DNA of 9,555 nucleotides from contig LFTM01000322.1 of the NCBI GenBank assembly GCA_001513505.1, positions 1-9,555 on the forward strand, read 5' to 3'. The stretch is from Clostridiales bacterium DTU092 (lineage in GTDB: Bacteria; Bacillota; Clostridia; Caldicoprobacterales; Caldicoprobacteraceae). The position numbers were made by a program, and so were the translations under genes. Below, piece by piece: positions 1 to 7,025 of this stretch (the stretch's first letter is position 1; the number at the start of each line of letters is the position of its first letter). Below the pieces are notes generated by a model, which had not been told where the DNA came from, searched no databases, and saw nothing but the letters and a program-made list of their open reading frames with translations.

Positions 1-1980
1 CTCCAGCACCTTGCCTCCGTTTGCAACTGCTGCTACATACCTGGCCAGAGCCAGCGGGGTAACCTGCACGTACCCCTGACCAATTCCGGACATTACAGTT
101 TCCAATGGATTCCATTTCTTATACGGGATCAATACATTATATTTTATTTTATTTGCCAAATCAGCCAGTTTGGCACGCTGCTGTCTCAGAAAACTCTTGT
201 CCCCATCCTCGTTAAAATATCCTAGTTCATTCTGTATAATATCCATTATTTCCAAGCCTGGAGTATCATAGGGCAGATCGGCAAGCCTCTGAATATGCTC
301 GTTCTGGGTGTCAGGATCCACATCTTTGAAACAACCGGCCTCGGTCATATATTTTCTTATTCCGTAAATGATATTAAAACGATTGTCATAGGCCTTTCTT
401 TCAGGACCTCCTATGGAAGACGCCACTTCTTCAATTTCCAGCCCCGTATTCCCTTCCAGGCCGAAACGCTTTCCCCATTCCCCTAATTTTTCAATTCCAA
501 GCCGGTCGGCCACTTCGTAGAAAAAGTAGTCGCATGAGTGTTTTAATGCATCTACAAAATCTTCACGTCCATGATACCCGGGCCTGGCCCAGCATCTTGG
601 GCCCTGTCCTTTGCTGTATTTGTCGTACCTATATGCATCATATATCTGCTCATGCAGACTTATTTTCCCTTCCATTAATCCGGCAATGCCAACCATCATT
701 TTAAAAACTGAACCGGGAGCAAAACGTTCCTGAAAAGCCACGGATGTTAACGGCTTACCCTTTGCTTCCAGTAAACTGTCAAAATCCTCATTGGAAATTG
801 AAGGAATAAACAAATTAATATCGAAAGACGGATAACTTGCAAGCACCAAAACCTCGCCGGTATTTACATCTATTACAACGGCCGCACCCCTTTCAGCCAG
901 AGGTGCATATTTATCCCCTACATAAGGCTCTTCCCCGTCAGCCATTTTTTGTATTTCCTCACCTAAAATATCTTCCGCTATCTTTTGAAGACGGCTATCC
1001 AGGGTAAGCATAACGTCATTGCCATCCTCCGGAGGTTCTTCCTCCAAAACACGGACCACCTTTCCGGTAGAATTAACCTCAGCCCACATTCTGCCATGCT
1101 TGTCCTTTGTATTGGCGGTTAACCATTTTTCAGCGTACTTCTCTATGCCCCTCTTTCCAATCCTGTCTACCGATAAATCGTAGCCGGCCTCCTTTAAGTC
1201 AATGCCGTTTGACTTGTATTCCTCAACATCCTCAGTACTGATACTTCCTACATACCCAATGATGTGCGCCGCCACATCACCCATAGGATAATACCGCGCT
1301 GTTTCAACCGATACCTGCAGCCCCGGCAGTTGACCGCTGTAAGCTTCAATCTGGGCAATGGTTTTTTGATTTACATCTGTTGCCACACGTATGGGATTGG
1401 GACGGTAACGATTCATATATATATCCAGCCGGATTGAGACAATTCTGCGGGCTATATCATCCGGCAAACTGCTGTCAACTTCAAACCTTTCCCTTAAGTG
1501 ATTGAGCATTTCTGCAGGTGAAAGATATTCCTTTACTCCCGCATCTTTCTTCCACCGTTCGAACTCCTTATTTTGAACCTCGGCATCCTTGTCCTCCCAG
1601 ACATAATACAACTGGCCGTTTTCCCTTATTTTTATAGGTATATTGTCAACCAAACGGTTTATATCATCATTATCTTCAATAATTTTTATAATATCATACA
1701 ATAGCTGATTAAGCTCATTATCTTTAGTGGGTATTCTTTCCCTTGCCAACTCCACTACAAAAATCTGCTTGTTCACAGCCATAGGAATCCCGTTTCTGTC
1801 AAGGATGTTTCCTCTGCTTCCTTTGAGAAGGAGCTCCACGGATTTCCGTTCCATGGATAATGTATAATATGTGTCACCCATTTTAACGGTTATATAAGCA
1901 AGCTGACCTAACAGAATTGTAAACCCTATTACACATATTAATCCTAACAAAAAATATCGGTTTTTCAGTAGTTTGAACAT
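1..1980 (-). CDS. mrdA: Penicillin-binding protein 2 (elongasome transpeptidase), 3' end cut by the window
   Basis: Class B penicillin-binding protein that cross-links peptidoglycan during elongation. The 660 visible codons run open to the left edge. Residues about 9-32 form a single membrane anchor. The dimerisation (pedestal) domain follows, including GSRGNILDRNG near 54-64 and the conserved YYPMGDVAAHIIGYVG near 230-245. The transpeptidase domain starts near residue 325 and carries GAAVVIDVNTGEVLVLASYP (365-384), the catalytic SxxK motif as SVFK (Ser424, Lys427), and the SxN/SxD motif as SCD (482-484). IGQGY at 633-637 precedes the edge. The third motif, KTG, lies outside the window, so an intact active site cannot be confirmed. 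The start is ATG at 1978-1980, with AGGGGGT about 7 nt upstream. About 150 residues separate SCD and IGQGY, which suggests an insert. It follows mreD, as is common in clostridia, but a candidate terminator separates the two. Confidence 0.93.
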   Translation of the reverse strand, partial: MFKLLKNRYFLLGLICVIGFTILLGQLAYITVKMGDTYYTLSMERKSVELLLKGSRGNILDRNGIPMAVNKQIFVVELARERIPTKDNELNQLLYDIIKIIEDNDDINRLVDNIPIKIRENGQLYYVWEDKDAEVQNKEFERWKKDAGVKEYLSPAEMLNHLRERFEVDSSLPDDIARRIVSIRLDIYMNRYRPNPIRVATDVNQKTIAQIEAYSGQLPGLQVSVETARYYPMGDVAAHIIGYVGSISTEDVEEYKSNGIDLKEAGYDLSVDRIGKRGIEKYAEKWLTANTKDKHGRMWAEVNSTGKVVRVLEEEPPEDGNDVMLTLDSRLQKIAEDILGEEIQKMADGEEPYVGDKYAPLAERGAAVVIDVNTGEVLVLASYPSFDINLFIPSISNEDFDSLLEAKGKPLTSVAFQERFAPGSVFKMMVGIAGLMEGKISLHEQIYDAYRYDKYSKGQGPRCWARPGYHGREDFVDALKHSCDYFFYEVADRLGIEKLGEWGKRFGLEGNTGLEIEEVASSIGGPERKAYDNRFNIIYGIRKYMTEAGCFKDVDPDTQNEHIQRLADLPYDTPGLEIMDIIQNELGYFNEDGDKSFLRQQRAKLADLANKIKYNVLIPYKKWNPLETVMSGIGQGYVQVTPLALARYVAAVANGGKVLE

Positions 1981-2049
1981 CTGTGGACCCCCTGTAAATC
2001 CTGCCTCACTCGTACAAATGACATTAATCCTATAATATTCTATCACGCT

Positions 2050-2085
2050 ATAAATAAATAAAAAAGAGGTAGATTTTACCCCTTT
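2050..2085 (-). terminator. Candidate intrinsic terminator between mreD and mrdA
   Basis: Read on the minus strand, AAAGGGGTA (2085-2077), a 5-nt loop (2076-2072) and TACCTCTTT (2071-2063) form a 9-bp stem with one G-U pair. A T-rich tail, TTTATTTATTTA-like, follows to about 2050. The hairpin starts 75 nt downstream of the mreD stop, where a terminator for the DUF4321-maf-mreBCD transcript would sit. The stem is only moderately GC-rich and the T tract is interrupted by A, so it may be partial, letting some readthrough reach mrdA. I see no strong separate promoter between it and mrdA. Confidence 0.5.
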
Positions 2086-2159
2086 GCTACTTTTACAAGC
2101 CGTCAAATCTTACATAGCCTGTCGGTAATTTTCCACTTAAAAACATAACATCACATAAT

Positions 2160-2669
2160 CTAACTGCCAAAATGCCAACGTCTGTTCATAAATCTATATT
2201 TATACAATCTTCTCATTAAATAATATATCAAAGGCGTCACAGCTACAGTATATACTATCTCGGGCAATATAACCGTAAAAAATATGTTATACATTGATAC
2301 ATCCAGGCCGGCAAAAAACATCTGAATAAACACAAGCACATCTCTCAACAAAACCGTAAGTGCTACAAAAAACATACAAACTATCATCTTATCGGCAAAC
2401 ACCTTGCCATAAACCAGACCTATAATGTAGCCAGCCAGCATATACTGAAGCGCACATATTCCAATTGACTGTCCGTAAAGAATATCCTGTAACAAACCGC
2501 CAAAAAATCCTACCACAGCAGATGTAGGGTTCCCCGCAAGCAATGCAAAGGATACAACCAGAACAGCCAGAGAATCCGGTTGAACCCCGTATATTTGAAT
2601 AAACGGAAACAAAGAAGATTGAATAATAATGTTACCCAAAAGTATCCCGCAAATAACCCAGCCTTTCAT
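2160..2669 (-). CDS. mreD: Rod shape-determining membrane protein MreD
   Basis: Integral membrane component of the elongasome that works with MreC and MreB to position peptidoglycan synthesis in rod-shaped cells. The 169-residue length is typical of the family. It is almost entirely hydrophobic, with about five to six predicted helices (roughly 4-22, 33-48, 51-64, 68-88, 95-118, 128-152) and a basic C-terminus (RRLYKYRFMNRR). Family-like features are the Pro-Asp pair at 31-32 opening helix 2, the GLLQDILYG segment near 58-66 with a conserved Asp, and the ALQYMLAGYIIG stretch. The start is ATG at 2667-2669, with AAGGA 7 nt upstream. It lies 66 nt downstream of mreC. Sequence conservation in MreD is low, so the call leans on size, topology and its place after mreB and mreC. 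Confidence 0.92.
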   Translation of the reverse strand: MKGWVICGILLGNIIIQSSLFPFIQIYGVQPDSLAVLVVSFALLAGNPTSAVVGFFGGLLQDILYGQSIGICALQYMLAGYIIGLVYGKVFADKMIVCMFFVALTVLLRDVLVFIQMFFAGLDVSMYNIFFTVILPEIVYTVAVTPLIYYLMRRLYKYRFMNRRWHFGS

Positions 2670-2735
2670 TTTTTCTATCCTTCACTTGTATTACGTTTTG
2701 AACTCATATTTTAGCAGAAACACCAAAGAACCGTG

Positions 2736-3581
2736 TCAATCATCAACTCTTGCCTTAACTACCAGAACTTCTTCAAGACGTCGGAAATCCACAGCCGGTT
2801 CTATGATGGCGGTTTTGTAGAGCTCACGCTTTGAACGCGTTACCTCTTTTACCTCTCCTATATATATCCCCTTAGGGAGGATATCCCCCAGACCGGATGT
2901 AATCACCTTGTCCCCCTCTACTATCTCTGAATCAAGGGGCAGGTATATCATGCTGCATGTACCGTCCTCAAAACCAAAGAGATTATTTCCTTTTACAACA
3001 CCATTATCTCTGGTTCTTTCAATAATTCCGCTTACCGAGCTCCTTCCATCAATAATAGACTGTACCTTGGACCAGTTAGACCCAACTTCTATAACGCGTC
3101 CTACCAGTCCCTGTTCGGTTACCACCGCCATATTTACGGATATACCATGATTTTTTCCTTTATCTATAGTGAATACTTCAAACCAGTTTCCCGGATCTTT
3201 CCCCGTTACCCTGGCGCCGGTAACCACAAACTCCTCTCTTTCGGTGGCAAAATCCAGAAGCTTTCTAAGGCGCTGATTTTGTTTTTCCAGCTCATTCATA
3301 CGAAGCAATTCCTTCTCAAGATATGCCACCCGCTCCTTCAGGTTCTGGTAGTTAGTTCTAAGCTCGCGCCTTTCCTTTATTTGTGATACAGAATTATATA
3401 CGTATGACGTTGCGCTGTATATTACCTTTTGGACGGGAGCTATAATCTCCCCCGCTATTCCTCCGACAAAGTTCATGTTACCATCGTTCTGCGAGGTAAT
3501 AACAGCAGCAGCAACCAAAAGAACAGACACGGTTATTATTATAATCCATGGACGGTTACGAAAAAATCGAAGTAAAGCCAT
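2736..3581 (-). CDS. mreC: Rod shape-determining protein MreC
   Basis: Extracytoplasmic scaffold of the elongasome, known in the family to bind PBP2 and to link it to MreB and MreD. The layout matches the family: a short cytoplasmic N-terminus, one membrane helix at about 11-29, a coiled coil at about 66-110 rich in Glu, Arg and Leu heptads, then the paired beta-barrel domain. Family-like motifs are the stretch around 140-163 (DKGKNHGISVNMAVV, then GLVGRVIEVG) and GLGDILPKGIYIGEV at 230-244. At 281 residues it is of usual length. The start is ATG at 3579-3581, only 7 nt after the mreB stop, with an AGGATAG-type binding site inside the end of mreB. This points to co-transcription and probably coupled translation with mreB. 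Confidence 0.97.
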   Translation of the reverse strand: MALLRFFRNRPWIIIITVSVLLVAAAVITSQNDGNMNFVGGIAGEIIAPVQKVIYSATSYVYNSVSQIKERRELRTNYQNLKERVAYLEKELLRMNELEKQNQRLRKLLDFATEREEFVVTGARVTGKDPGNWFEVFTIDKGKNHGISVNMAVVTEQGLVGRVIEVGSNWSKVQSIIDGRSSVSGIIERTRDNGVVKGNNLFGFEDGTCSMIYLPLDSEIVEGDKVITSGLGDILPKGIYIGEVKEVTRSKRELYKTAIIEPAVDFRRLEEVLVVKARVDD

Positions 3582-3588
3582 AGTTATC

Positions 3589-4626
3589 CTATCCTATATT
3601 CTTTGATGATATGGTTACTCTTCTTAAAGTCTCCAGTTCCTGCAACACCTTTCCGGTACCCCGCGCCACACTGTCCAAAGGTGAATCGGCAATGTTGACA
3701 GGCATACCGGTTTCCTGTGCAATCAGTGTGTCAATTCCATCGAGAAGAGCTCCGCCACCCGTCAGCATAATACCTTTATCCATAATATCAGCGGCAAGCT
3801 CCGGTGGTGTCCTTTCCAAAGTAAGTTTTATGGCTTCAACAATCTGATTGACAGGTTCCTTTAAAGCTTCACGTACTTCCGATGATGATATAGGAATAGT
3901 TTTGGGAAGACCTGTTATCAAATCCCTTCCACGAACATCTATAGAATGATCTTCCGTATCTTCATTTGGGTGGGCCGAACCTGCTCTGATCTTTATCTCT
4001 TCAGCGGTACGTTCCCCTATCATCAGATTGTACTCCTTCTTGATATAGAAGATGATCGCATCGTCCATCTTGTTTCCGCCTACTCTAAGTGATCTGCTGG
4101 TAACAATGCCCCCCAGCGAGATTATGGCTACTTCGCTTGTTCCTCCGCCAATATCAACTATCATGCTGCCTGTTGGCTCATGGACAGGCAGCCCGGCACC
4201 AATAGCCGCAGCCATTGGCTCTTCAACCAGATAAGCTTCTCTTGCTCCGGCCTGCCTTGCAGCTTCATATACAGCACGTTTCTCTACCTCGGTAACACCT
4301 GATGGCACTGAAATAACCACCCGCGGATGGAGCATAACCGCTCTCCTTATGGCTCTTCTGATAAAATATTTCAACATCTCCCGGGTAACATCAAAATCAG
4401 CTATTACACCATCCCTCATAGGTCTGATTGCAATGATGTTCCCAGGGGTTCTTCCAATCATTTTTTTGGCTTCCTCACCAACTGCCAGTACCTGTTTTGT
4501 ATCGCTTCGGATAGCAACTACCGAAGGTTCACGAATTACAATCCCTTTTCCGCGAATATGCACCAGCGTATTGGCTGTTCCCAAATCAATACCCAAATCC
4601 TTACTGAATATATTTAATACTCCCAT
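3589..4626 (-). CDS. mreB: Rod shape-determining actin homologue MreB
   Basis: Cytoplasmic ATP-binding actin-like protein that assembles into membrane-bound filaments and steers elongation-phase wall synthesis. All actin-fold signatures are present: phosphate-1 loop GIDLGTANT (12-20), the VEEP segment with the expected catalytic Glu (134-137), phosphate-2 loop IVDIGGGTSEVA (156-167) and adenosine loop LTGGGALL (288-295). The family block VRGRDLITGLPKTI (231-244) is also intact. The N-terminus MGVLNIFSKDLG fits a short membrane-binding segment. At 345 residues it is full length. MreB is preferred over the paralogue Mbl because of the TANTLVHIRGKG form and because mreC and mreD follow. ATG at 4624-4626 is preceded by GGAAGGAG, with a slightly long spacer of about 10-11 nt. 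It lies 86 nt downstream of maf. Confidence 0.98.
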   Translation of the reverse strand: MGVLNIFSKDLGIDLGTANTLVHIRGKGIVIREPSVVAIRSDTKQVLAVGEEAKKMIGRTPGNIIAIRPMRDGVIADFDVTREMLKYFIRRAIRRAVMLHPRVVISVPSGVTEVEKRAVYEAARQAGAREAYLVEEPMAAAIGAGLPVHEPTGSMIVDIGGGTSEVAIISLGGIVTSRSLRVGGNKMDDAIIFYIKKEYNLMIGERTAEEIKIRAGSAHPNEDTEDHSIDVRGRDLITGLPKTIPISSSEVREALKEPVNQIVEAIKLTLERTPPELAADIMDKGIMLTGGGALLDGIDTLIAQETGMPVNIADSPLDSVARGTGKVLQELETLRRVTISSKNIG

Positions 4627-4645
4627 TGTATTTCTTACTCCTTCC

Positions 4646-4659
4646 GAATATTGATATTC
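4646..4659. repeat. Short palindrome ahead of the mreB ribosome binding site
   Basis: GAATAT and ATATTC arms are separated by 2 nt in the 86-nt gap between maf and mreB, immediately upstream of the mreB Shine-Dalgarno sequence. The arms are AT-only apart from the outer G-C pair. It could be a small operator or simply chance in AT-rich DNA. I see no clear promoter in this gap. Confidence 0.3.
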
Positions 4660-4712
4660 CTTTGTCTTTAATAATTATTGCCATATATTAGCCTTTTGAT
4701 AAGTATATTTTT

Positions 4713-5297
4713 CTACACCCTGGCATTCAGCCGTATCCCCATCTGCTTAAGCATCACCCAAAGCCGGTGAATGGGAAGCCCTACAACATTATAATAGCAT
4801 CCGGATATTCTTTTGATCAATATTCCACCAAACCCCTGAATAGCATAGGCACCAGCTTTGTCCATAGGTTCTCCGGTAGAAATATACCATTTAATCTCCT
4901 GAGGGGTTAAAGGTGCCAGTTCAACCTGAGTTCTTTCATAACCGGTTAAGCATCTGCCGCTTTGTGTATCTATAACAGCCAATCCTGTTATCACCTGGTG
5001 GACCTGTCCCTGCAGCTGACAAAGCATAGAATATGCTTCATCCTTATCCTTGGGTTTCCCCAATATTTTATTCTCCCTGACAACTATCGTATCAGCACCA
5101 ATAACCAGAGCCGGTTCCTGAATCCTGGCTGAAACATTTTTTGCTTTATCAAGGGCTAATTTTGTTGCTATCTCGGCAGGCGATTGCTCAGGAAGAAATT
5201 TTTCCTTACATTCGCTGGGAATGACTTCAAATTGTAAACCCATCTGGGCAAGCAGCTTTTTCCGTCTGGGTGATGATGAAGCCAGTATTATTCTCAT
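4713..5297 (-). CDS. maf: Maf-family nucleoside triphosphate pyrophosphatase (YhdE-type)
   Basis: House-cleaning enzyme that hydrolyses non-canonical or excess nucleoside triphosphates to monophosphate and pyrophosphate. Bacillus Maf was first noted for inhibiting septum formation when overproduced. Family motifs are in order: SSSPRR at 7-12 (nucleotide and phosphate binding), GADT at 67-70 with the catalytic Asp69, GKPKD at 80-84, and DKAGAYAIQG at 146-155. The last motif resembles the dTTP/UTP-specific YhdE group rather than the m7GTP-specific YceF group, so dTTP/UTP pyrophosphatase activity is the likeliest assignment; this is inferred by family. The 194-residue length is normal. The start is ATG at 5295-5297, 1 nt after the DUF4321 stop, with a TAAGG-type site inside that gene, suggesting translational coupling. 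In many Firmicutes radC follows maf, but here mreB follows directly. Confidence 0.96.
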   Translation of the reverse strand: MRIILASSSPRRKKLLAQMGLQFEVIPSECKEKFLPEQSPAEIATKLALDKAKNVSARIQEPALVIGADTIVVRENKILGKPKDKDEAYSMLCQLQGQVHQVITGLAVIDTQSGRCLTGYERTQVELAPLTPQEIKWYISTGEPMDKAGAYAIQGFGGILIKRISGCYYNVVGLPIHRLWVMLKQMGIRLNARV

Positions 5298-5298
5298 T

Positions 5299-5562
5299 TT
5301 ACGACCTTAAGTAAAACAGAATTCCCAAAAGCACTCCCAGCACAGTGCCGAAGTTTATTGTGATTGTAAAGCCCAAAACCAGGTTAATAACAGCCAAATC
5401 AATTGACCAGGGAGTATCTTTTGTGCCAATTTTAATGGTTTCATTAAATACGGGAGCGTCGAAATATTGGGCCAATATATTCCCAATAATGCTCCCAATG
5501 ATAATCCCAGCAAACAAAAATAAAAACAAAGTCCAGCCGCTCCTGGAGTTTCCCCTTCTCAT
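5299..5562 (-). CDS. DUF4321 family small membrane protein
   Basis: Hypothetical small membrane protein of 87 residues, matching what I recall of the clostridial DUF4321 family; its function is not known. After a basic N-terminus (MRRGNSRSGW) there are two hydrophobic helices at about 11-31 and 59-85. The first has glycine-spaced packing (GIIIGSIIGN). A short polar loop with an FNETIKIGTKDTPWSIDL segment lies between them. Start choice: an in-frame TTG at 5571 lies directly against the AAGGGG ribosome binding site (5572-5577) and cannot be used efficiently. The ATG at 5560-5562 sits 9 nt from it and is therefore preferred. The gene is first behind a promoter at 5612-5639 and ends 1 nt before maf, so it heads the maf-mreBCD transcript. 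A role in envelope growth is inference from position only. Confidence 0.85.
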   Translation of the reverse strand: MRRGNSRSGWTLFLFLFAGIIIGSIIGNILAQYFDAPVFNETIKIGTKDTPWSIDLAVINLVLGFTITINFGTVLGVLLGILFYLRS

Positions 5563-5571
5563 GCTATACAA

Positions 5572-5577
5572 CCCCTT
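5572..5577 (-). promoter_or_regulatory. Ribosome binding site that fixes the DUF4321 start
   Basis: AAGGGG on the minus strand, 9 nt upstream of ATG 5562 and with no spacer at all before the alternative TTG at 5571. This makes ATG the credible start and shortens the protein by three residues. Confidence 0.7.
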
Positions 5578-5611
5578 CTAATGTGTGGAATAGCAACATA
5601 ATCTAATGTTT

Positions 5612-5639
5612 AGTATAACACCTTCACGTCTGAATACAA
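5612..5639 (-). promoter_or_regulatory. Extended -10 promoter for DUF4321-maf-mreBCD
   Basis: On the minus strand the -10 hexamer is TATACT (5617-5612), preceded by TG one base upstream (5620-5619), which gives an extended -10. The -35-like hexamer is TTGTAT (5639-5634) with a 16-bp spacer. Five of six -10 bases match the sigma-A consensus and the -35 is weak, as usual for extended -10 promoters. Transcription would begin near 5604, leaving a leader of about 40 nt before the DUF4321 ATG. It lies in the 96-nt gap after glmM, in which I see no terminator. Confidence 0.6.
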
Positions 5640-5658
5640 GTTAAAAAGACATAAAATT

Positions 5659-7005
5659 TTAATTCAGGCGCTCTTCAATCAATTTTGCCAATTTATCCGC
5701 ACTTGCCTGTATCTCTTCCGGATCCTCTCCCTCAATCATTACTCGAACCAGCGGCTCGGTCCCCGAGGGACGGATAAGTACTCTGCCTCCATTATTAAAC
5801 ATATCCTCTATACGTTTTATCTCAGCCGCAATTACCGGATCCTGAGCATAGCTGTTTTTCTTTGCAGGATTTACCTTTGCATTCACCAGAACCTGAGGAA
5901 ACTTTTTCATAACAGAGGCCAGTTCAGACAATTTCACATCTTTCCTCTTTACAACCGATAAAAGCTGTAAAGCCGTTAATATGCCATCTCCTGTAGCTGC
6001 ATGATCTAAGAATATAATATGTCCTGATTGTTCTCCTCCAATGTTGTATCCGTTTTTGAGCATCTCCTCCAGGACATACCTGTCTCCGACTTTGGTCTTT
6101 ACAACGCTGCAGCCAGCATTTTTGAGAGCAATATCAAAACCAATATTGCTCATAACGGTTCCTACCACAGTATTATTTTTCAATACGCCTCTGCTTTTCA
6201 TATCCAGGCCGCAAATCACCAGTATCTGATCCCCGTCTACAAGCTCTCCTGTCTCATCAACGGCAATCAGCCTGTCGGCATCCCCATCAAAGGCTAAACC
6301 TACATCGGCCCCAATCTTCACAACAAACTCTTGAAGCTGCTCCGGATGGGTAGAGCCACAGTTTTCATTTATATTTATACCGTCCGGAGTGTTATGAATG
6401 GTATGCACTTCTGCACCCAGCTGTGAAAAAACCAGAGGTGCAATCTTATATGCAGCACCATTTGCACAGTCCAGAGCAATTTTTAGACCACTCAGCTCCA
6501 CATCTATTGTATTTCTCAGAAAACTTATATAATCCTGAACGGCGTTAGGAGCACATACCTTTCTGCCGATTTCCGGGCCCGTAGGCGCAGGTATTTCAGC
6601 ATTATTTTCACGGATAACGGCCTCTATTTCATCCTCAATCTCATCGGGGAGTTTGTATCCCCTGCCATCAAAAAACTTAATGCCGTTGTATTCCATTGAA
6701 TTATGGGAAGCAGATATAACAACCCCTGCATCCACACCGTAATGACGGGTAAGATAGGAAACCGCAGGAGTAGTTACTATGCCCGCAAGCAAAGCCTCAC
6801 CGCCAGCACAACATATACCGGCTACCAAAGCCGATTCCAGCATATCTCCTGAGGCCCTGGTATCCTTACCAATCAATATCCTTGGCTTATCCTTATTCTT
6901 TGACAATATATATGCTCCTGCCTGTCCAAGTTTAAAAGCTAATTCGAAAGTCAGATCCTTATTGGCAATTCCCCTGACTCCATCGGTACCAAACAACCTT
7001 GACAT
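5659..7005 (-). CDS. glmM: Phosphoglucosamine mutase
   Basis: Interconverts glucosamine-6-phosphate and glucosamine-1-phosphate, the step feeding GlmU and UDP-GlcNAc for peptidoglycan. The 448-residue length is typical. All four alpha-D-phosphohexomutase signatures are visible: the phosphoserine loop SASHNS with Ser100 as the phosphorylated residue, the magnesium loop DGDADR (240-245), the sugar-binding loop GGEQSGH (323-329) and the phosphate-binding loop RPSGTEP (412-418). The N-terminal FGTDGVRG and the ASHNSMEYNGIKFF form identify GlmM rather than PMM/PGM relatives. One oddity is Ser103, where Pro is usual after SASHN. The ATG at 7003-7005 has AGGGGGT about 8 nt upstream. It follows trxB by 20 nt, so the two probably share a transcript, and a wall gene follows on the same strand. 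Confidence 0.97.
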   Translation of the reverse strand: MSRLFGTDGVRGIANKDLTFELAFKLGQAGAYILSKNKDKPRILIGKDTRASGDMLESALVAGICCAGGEALLAGIVTTPAVSYLTRHYGVDAGVVISASHNSMEYNGIKFFDGRGYKLPDEIEDEIEAVIRENNAEIPAPTGPEIGRKVCAPNAVQDYISFLRNTIDVELSGLKIALDCANGAAYKIAPLVFSQLGAEVHTIHNTPDGININENCGSTHPEQLQEFVVKIGADVGLAFDGDADRLIAVDETGELVDGDQILVICGLDMKSRGVLKNNTVVGTVMSNIGFDIALKNAGCSVVKTKVGDRYVLEEMLKNGYNIGGEQSGHIIFLDHAATGDGILTALQLLSVVKRKDVKLSELASVMKKFPQVLVNAKVNPAKKNSYAQDPVIAAEIKRIEDMFNNGGRVLIRPSGTEPLVRVMIEGEDPEEIQASADKLAKLIEERLN

Positions 7006-7025
7006 GTTTTATGACCCCCTGTTAT

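Noticed and set aside
295..486. Plus-strand open frame opposite mrdA
   Set aside because: It lies inside the transpeptidase domain coding region of PBP2 and has no independent coding evidence.
1..1980. Possible pseudogene status of mrdA because no KTG motif is seen
   Set aside because: The frame is open to the window edge and the motif is expected further left, so the absence reflects the cut and not decay.
1981..2049. Possible promoter for mrdA (TATTAT-like hexamer)
   Set aside because: No convincing -35 at 16-18 bp; AT-rich sequence gives such hexamers by chance.
4349..4654. Plus-strand open frame of 101 codons opposite mreB
   Set aside because: It is antisense to a clearly conserved mreB frame, has no ribosome binding site in the expected place and shows no recognisable domain.
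7006..7020. The same CAGGGGGTC string before glmM and before mrdA
   Set aside because: Both are simply variants of the Shine-Dalgarno sequence at normal spacing; a shared regulatory meaning is not supported.
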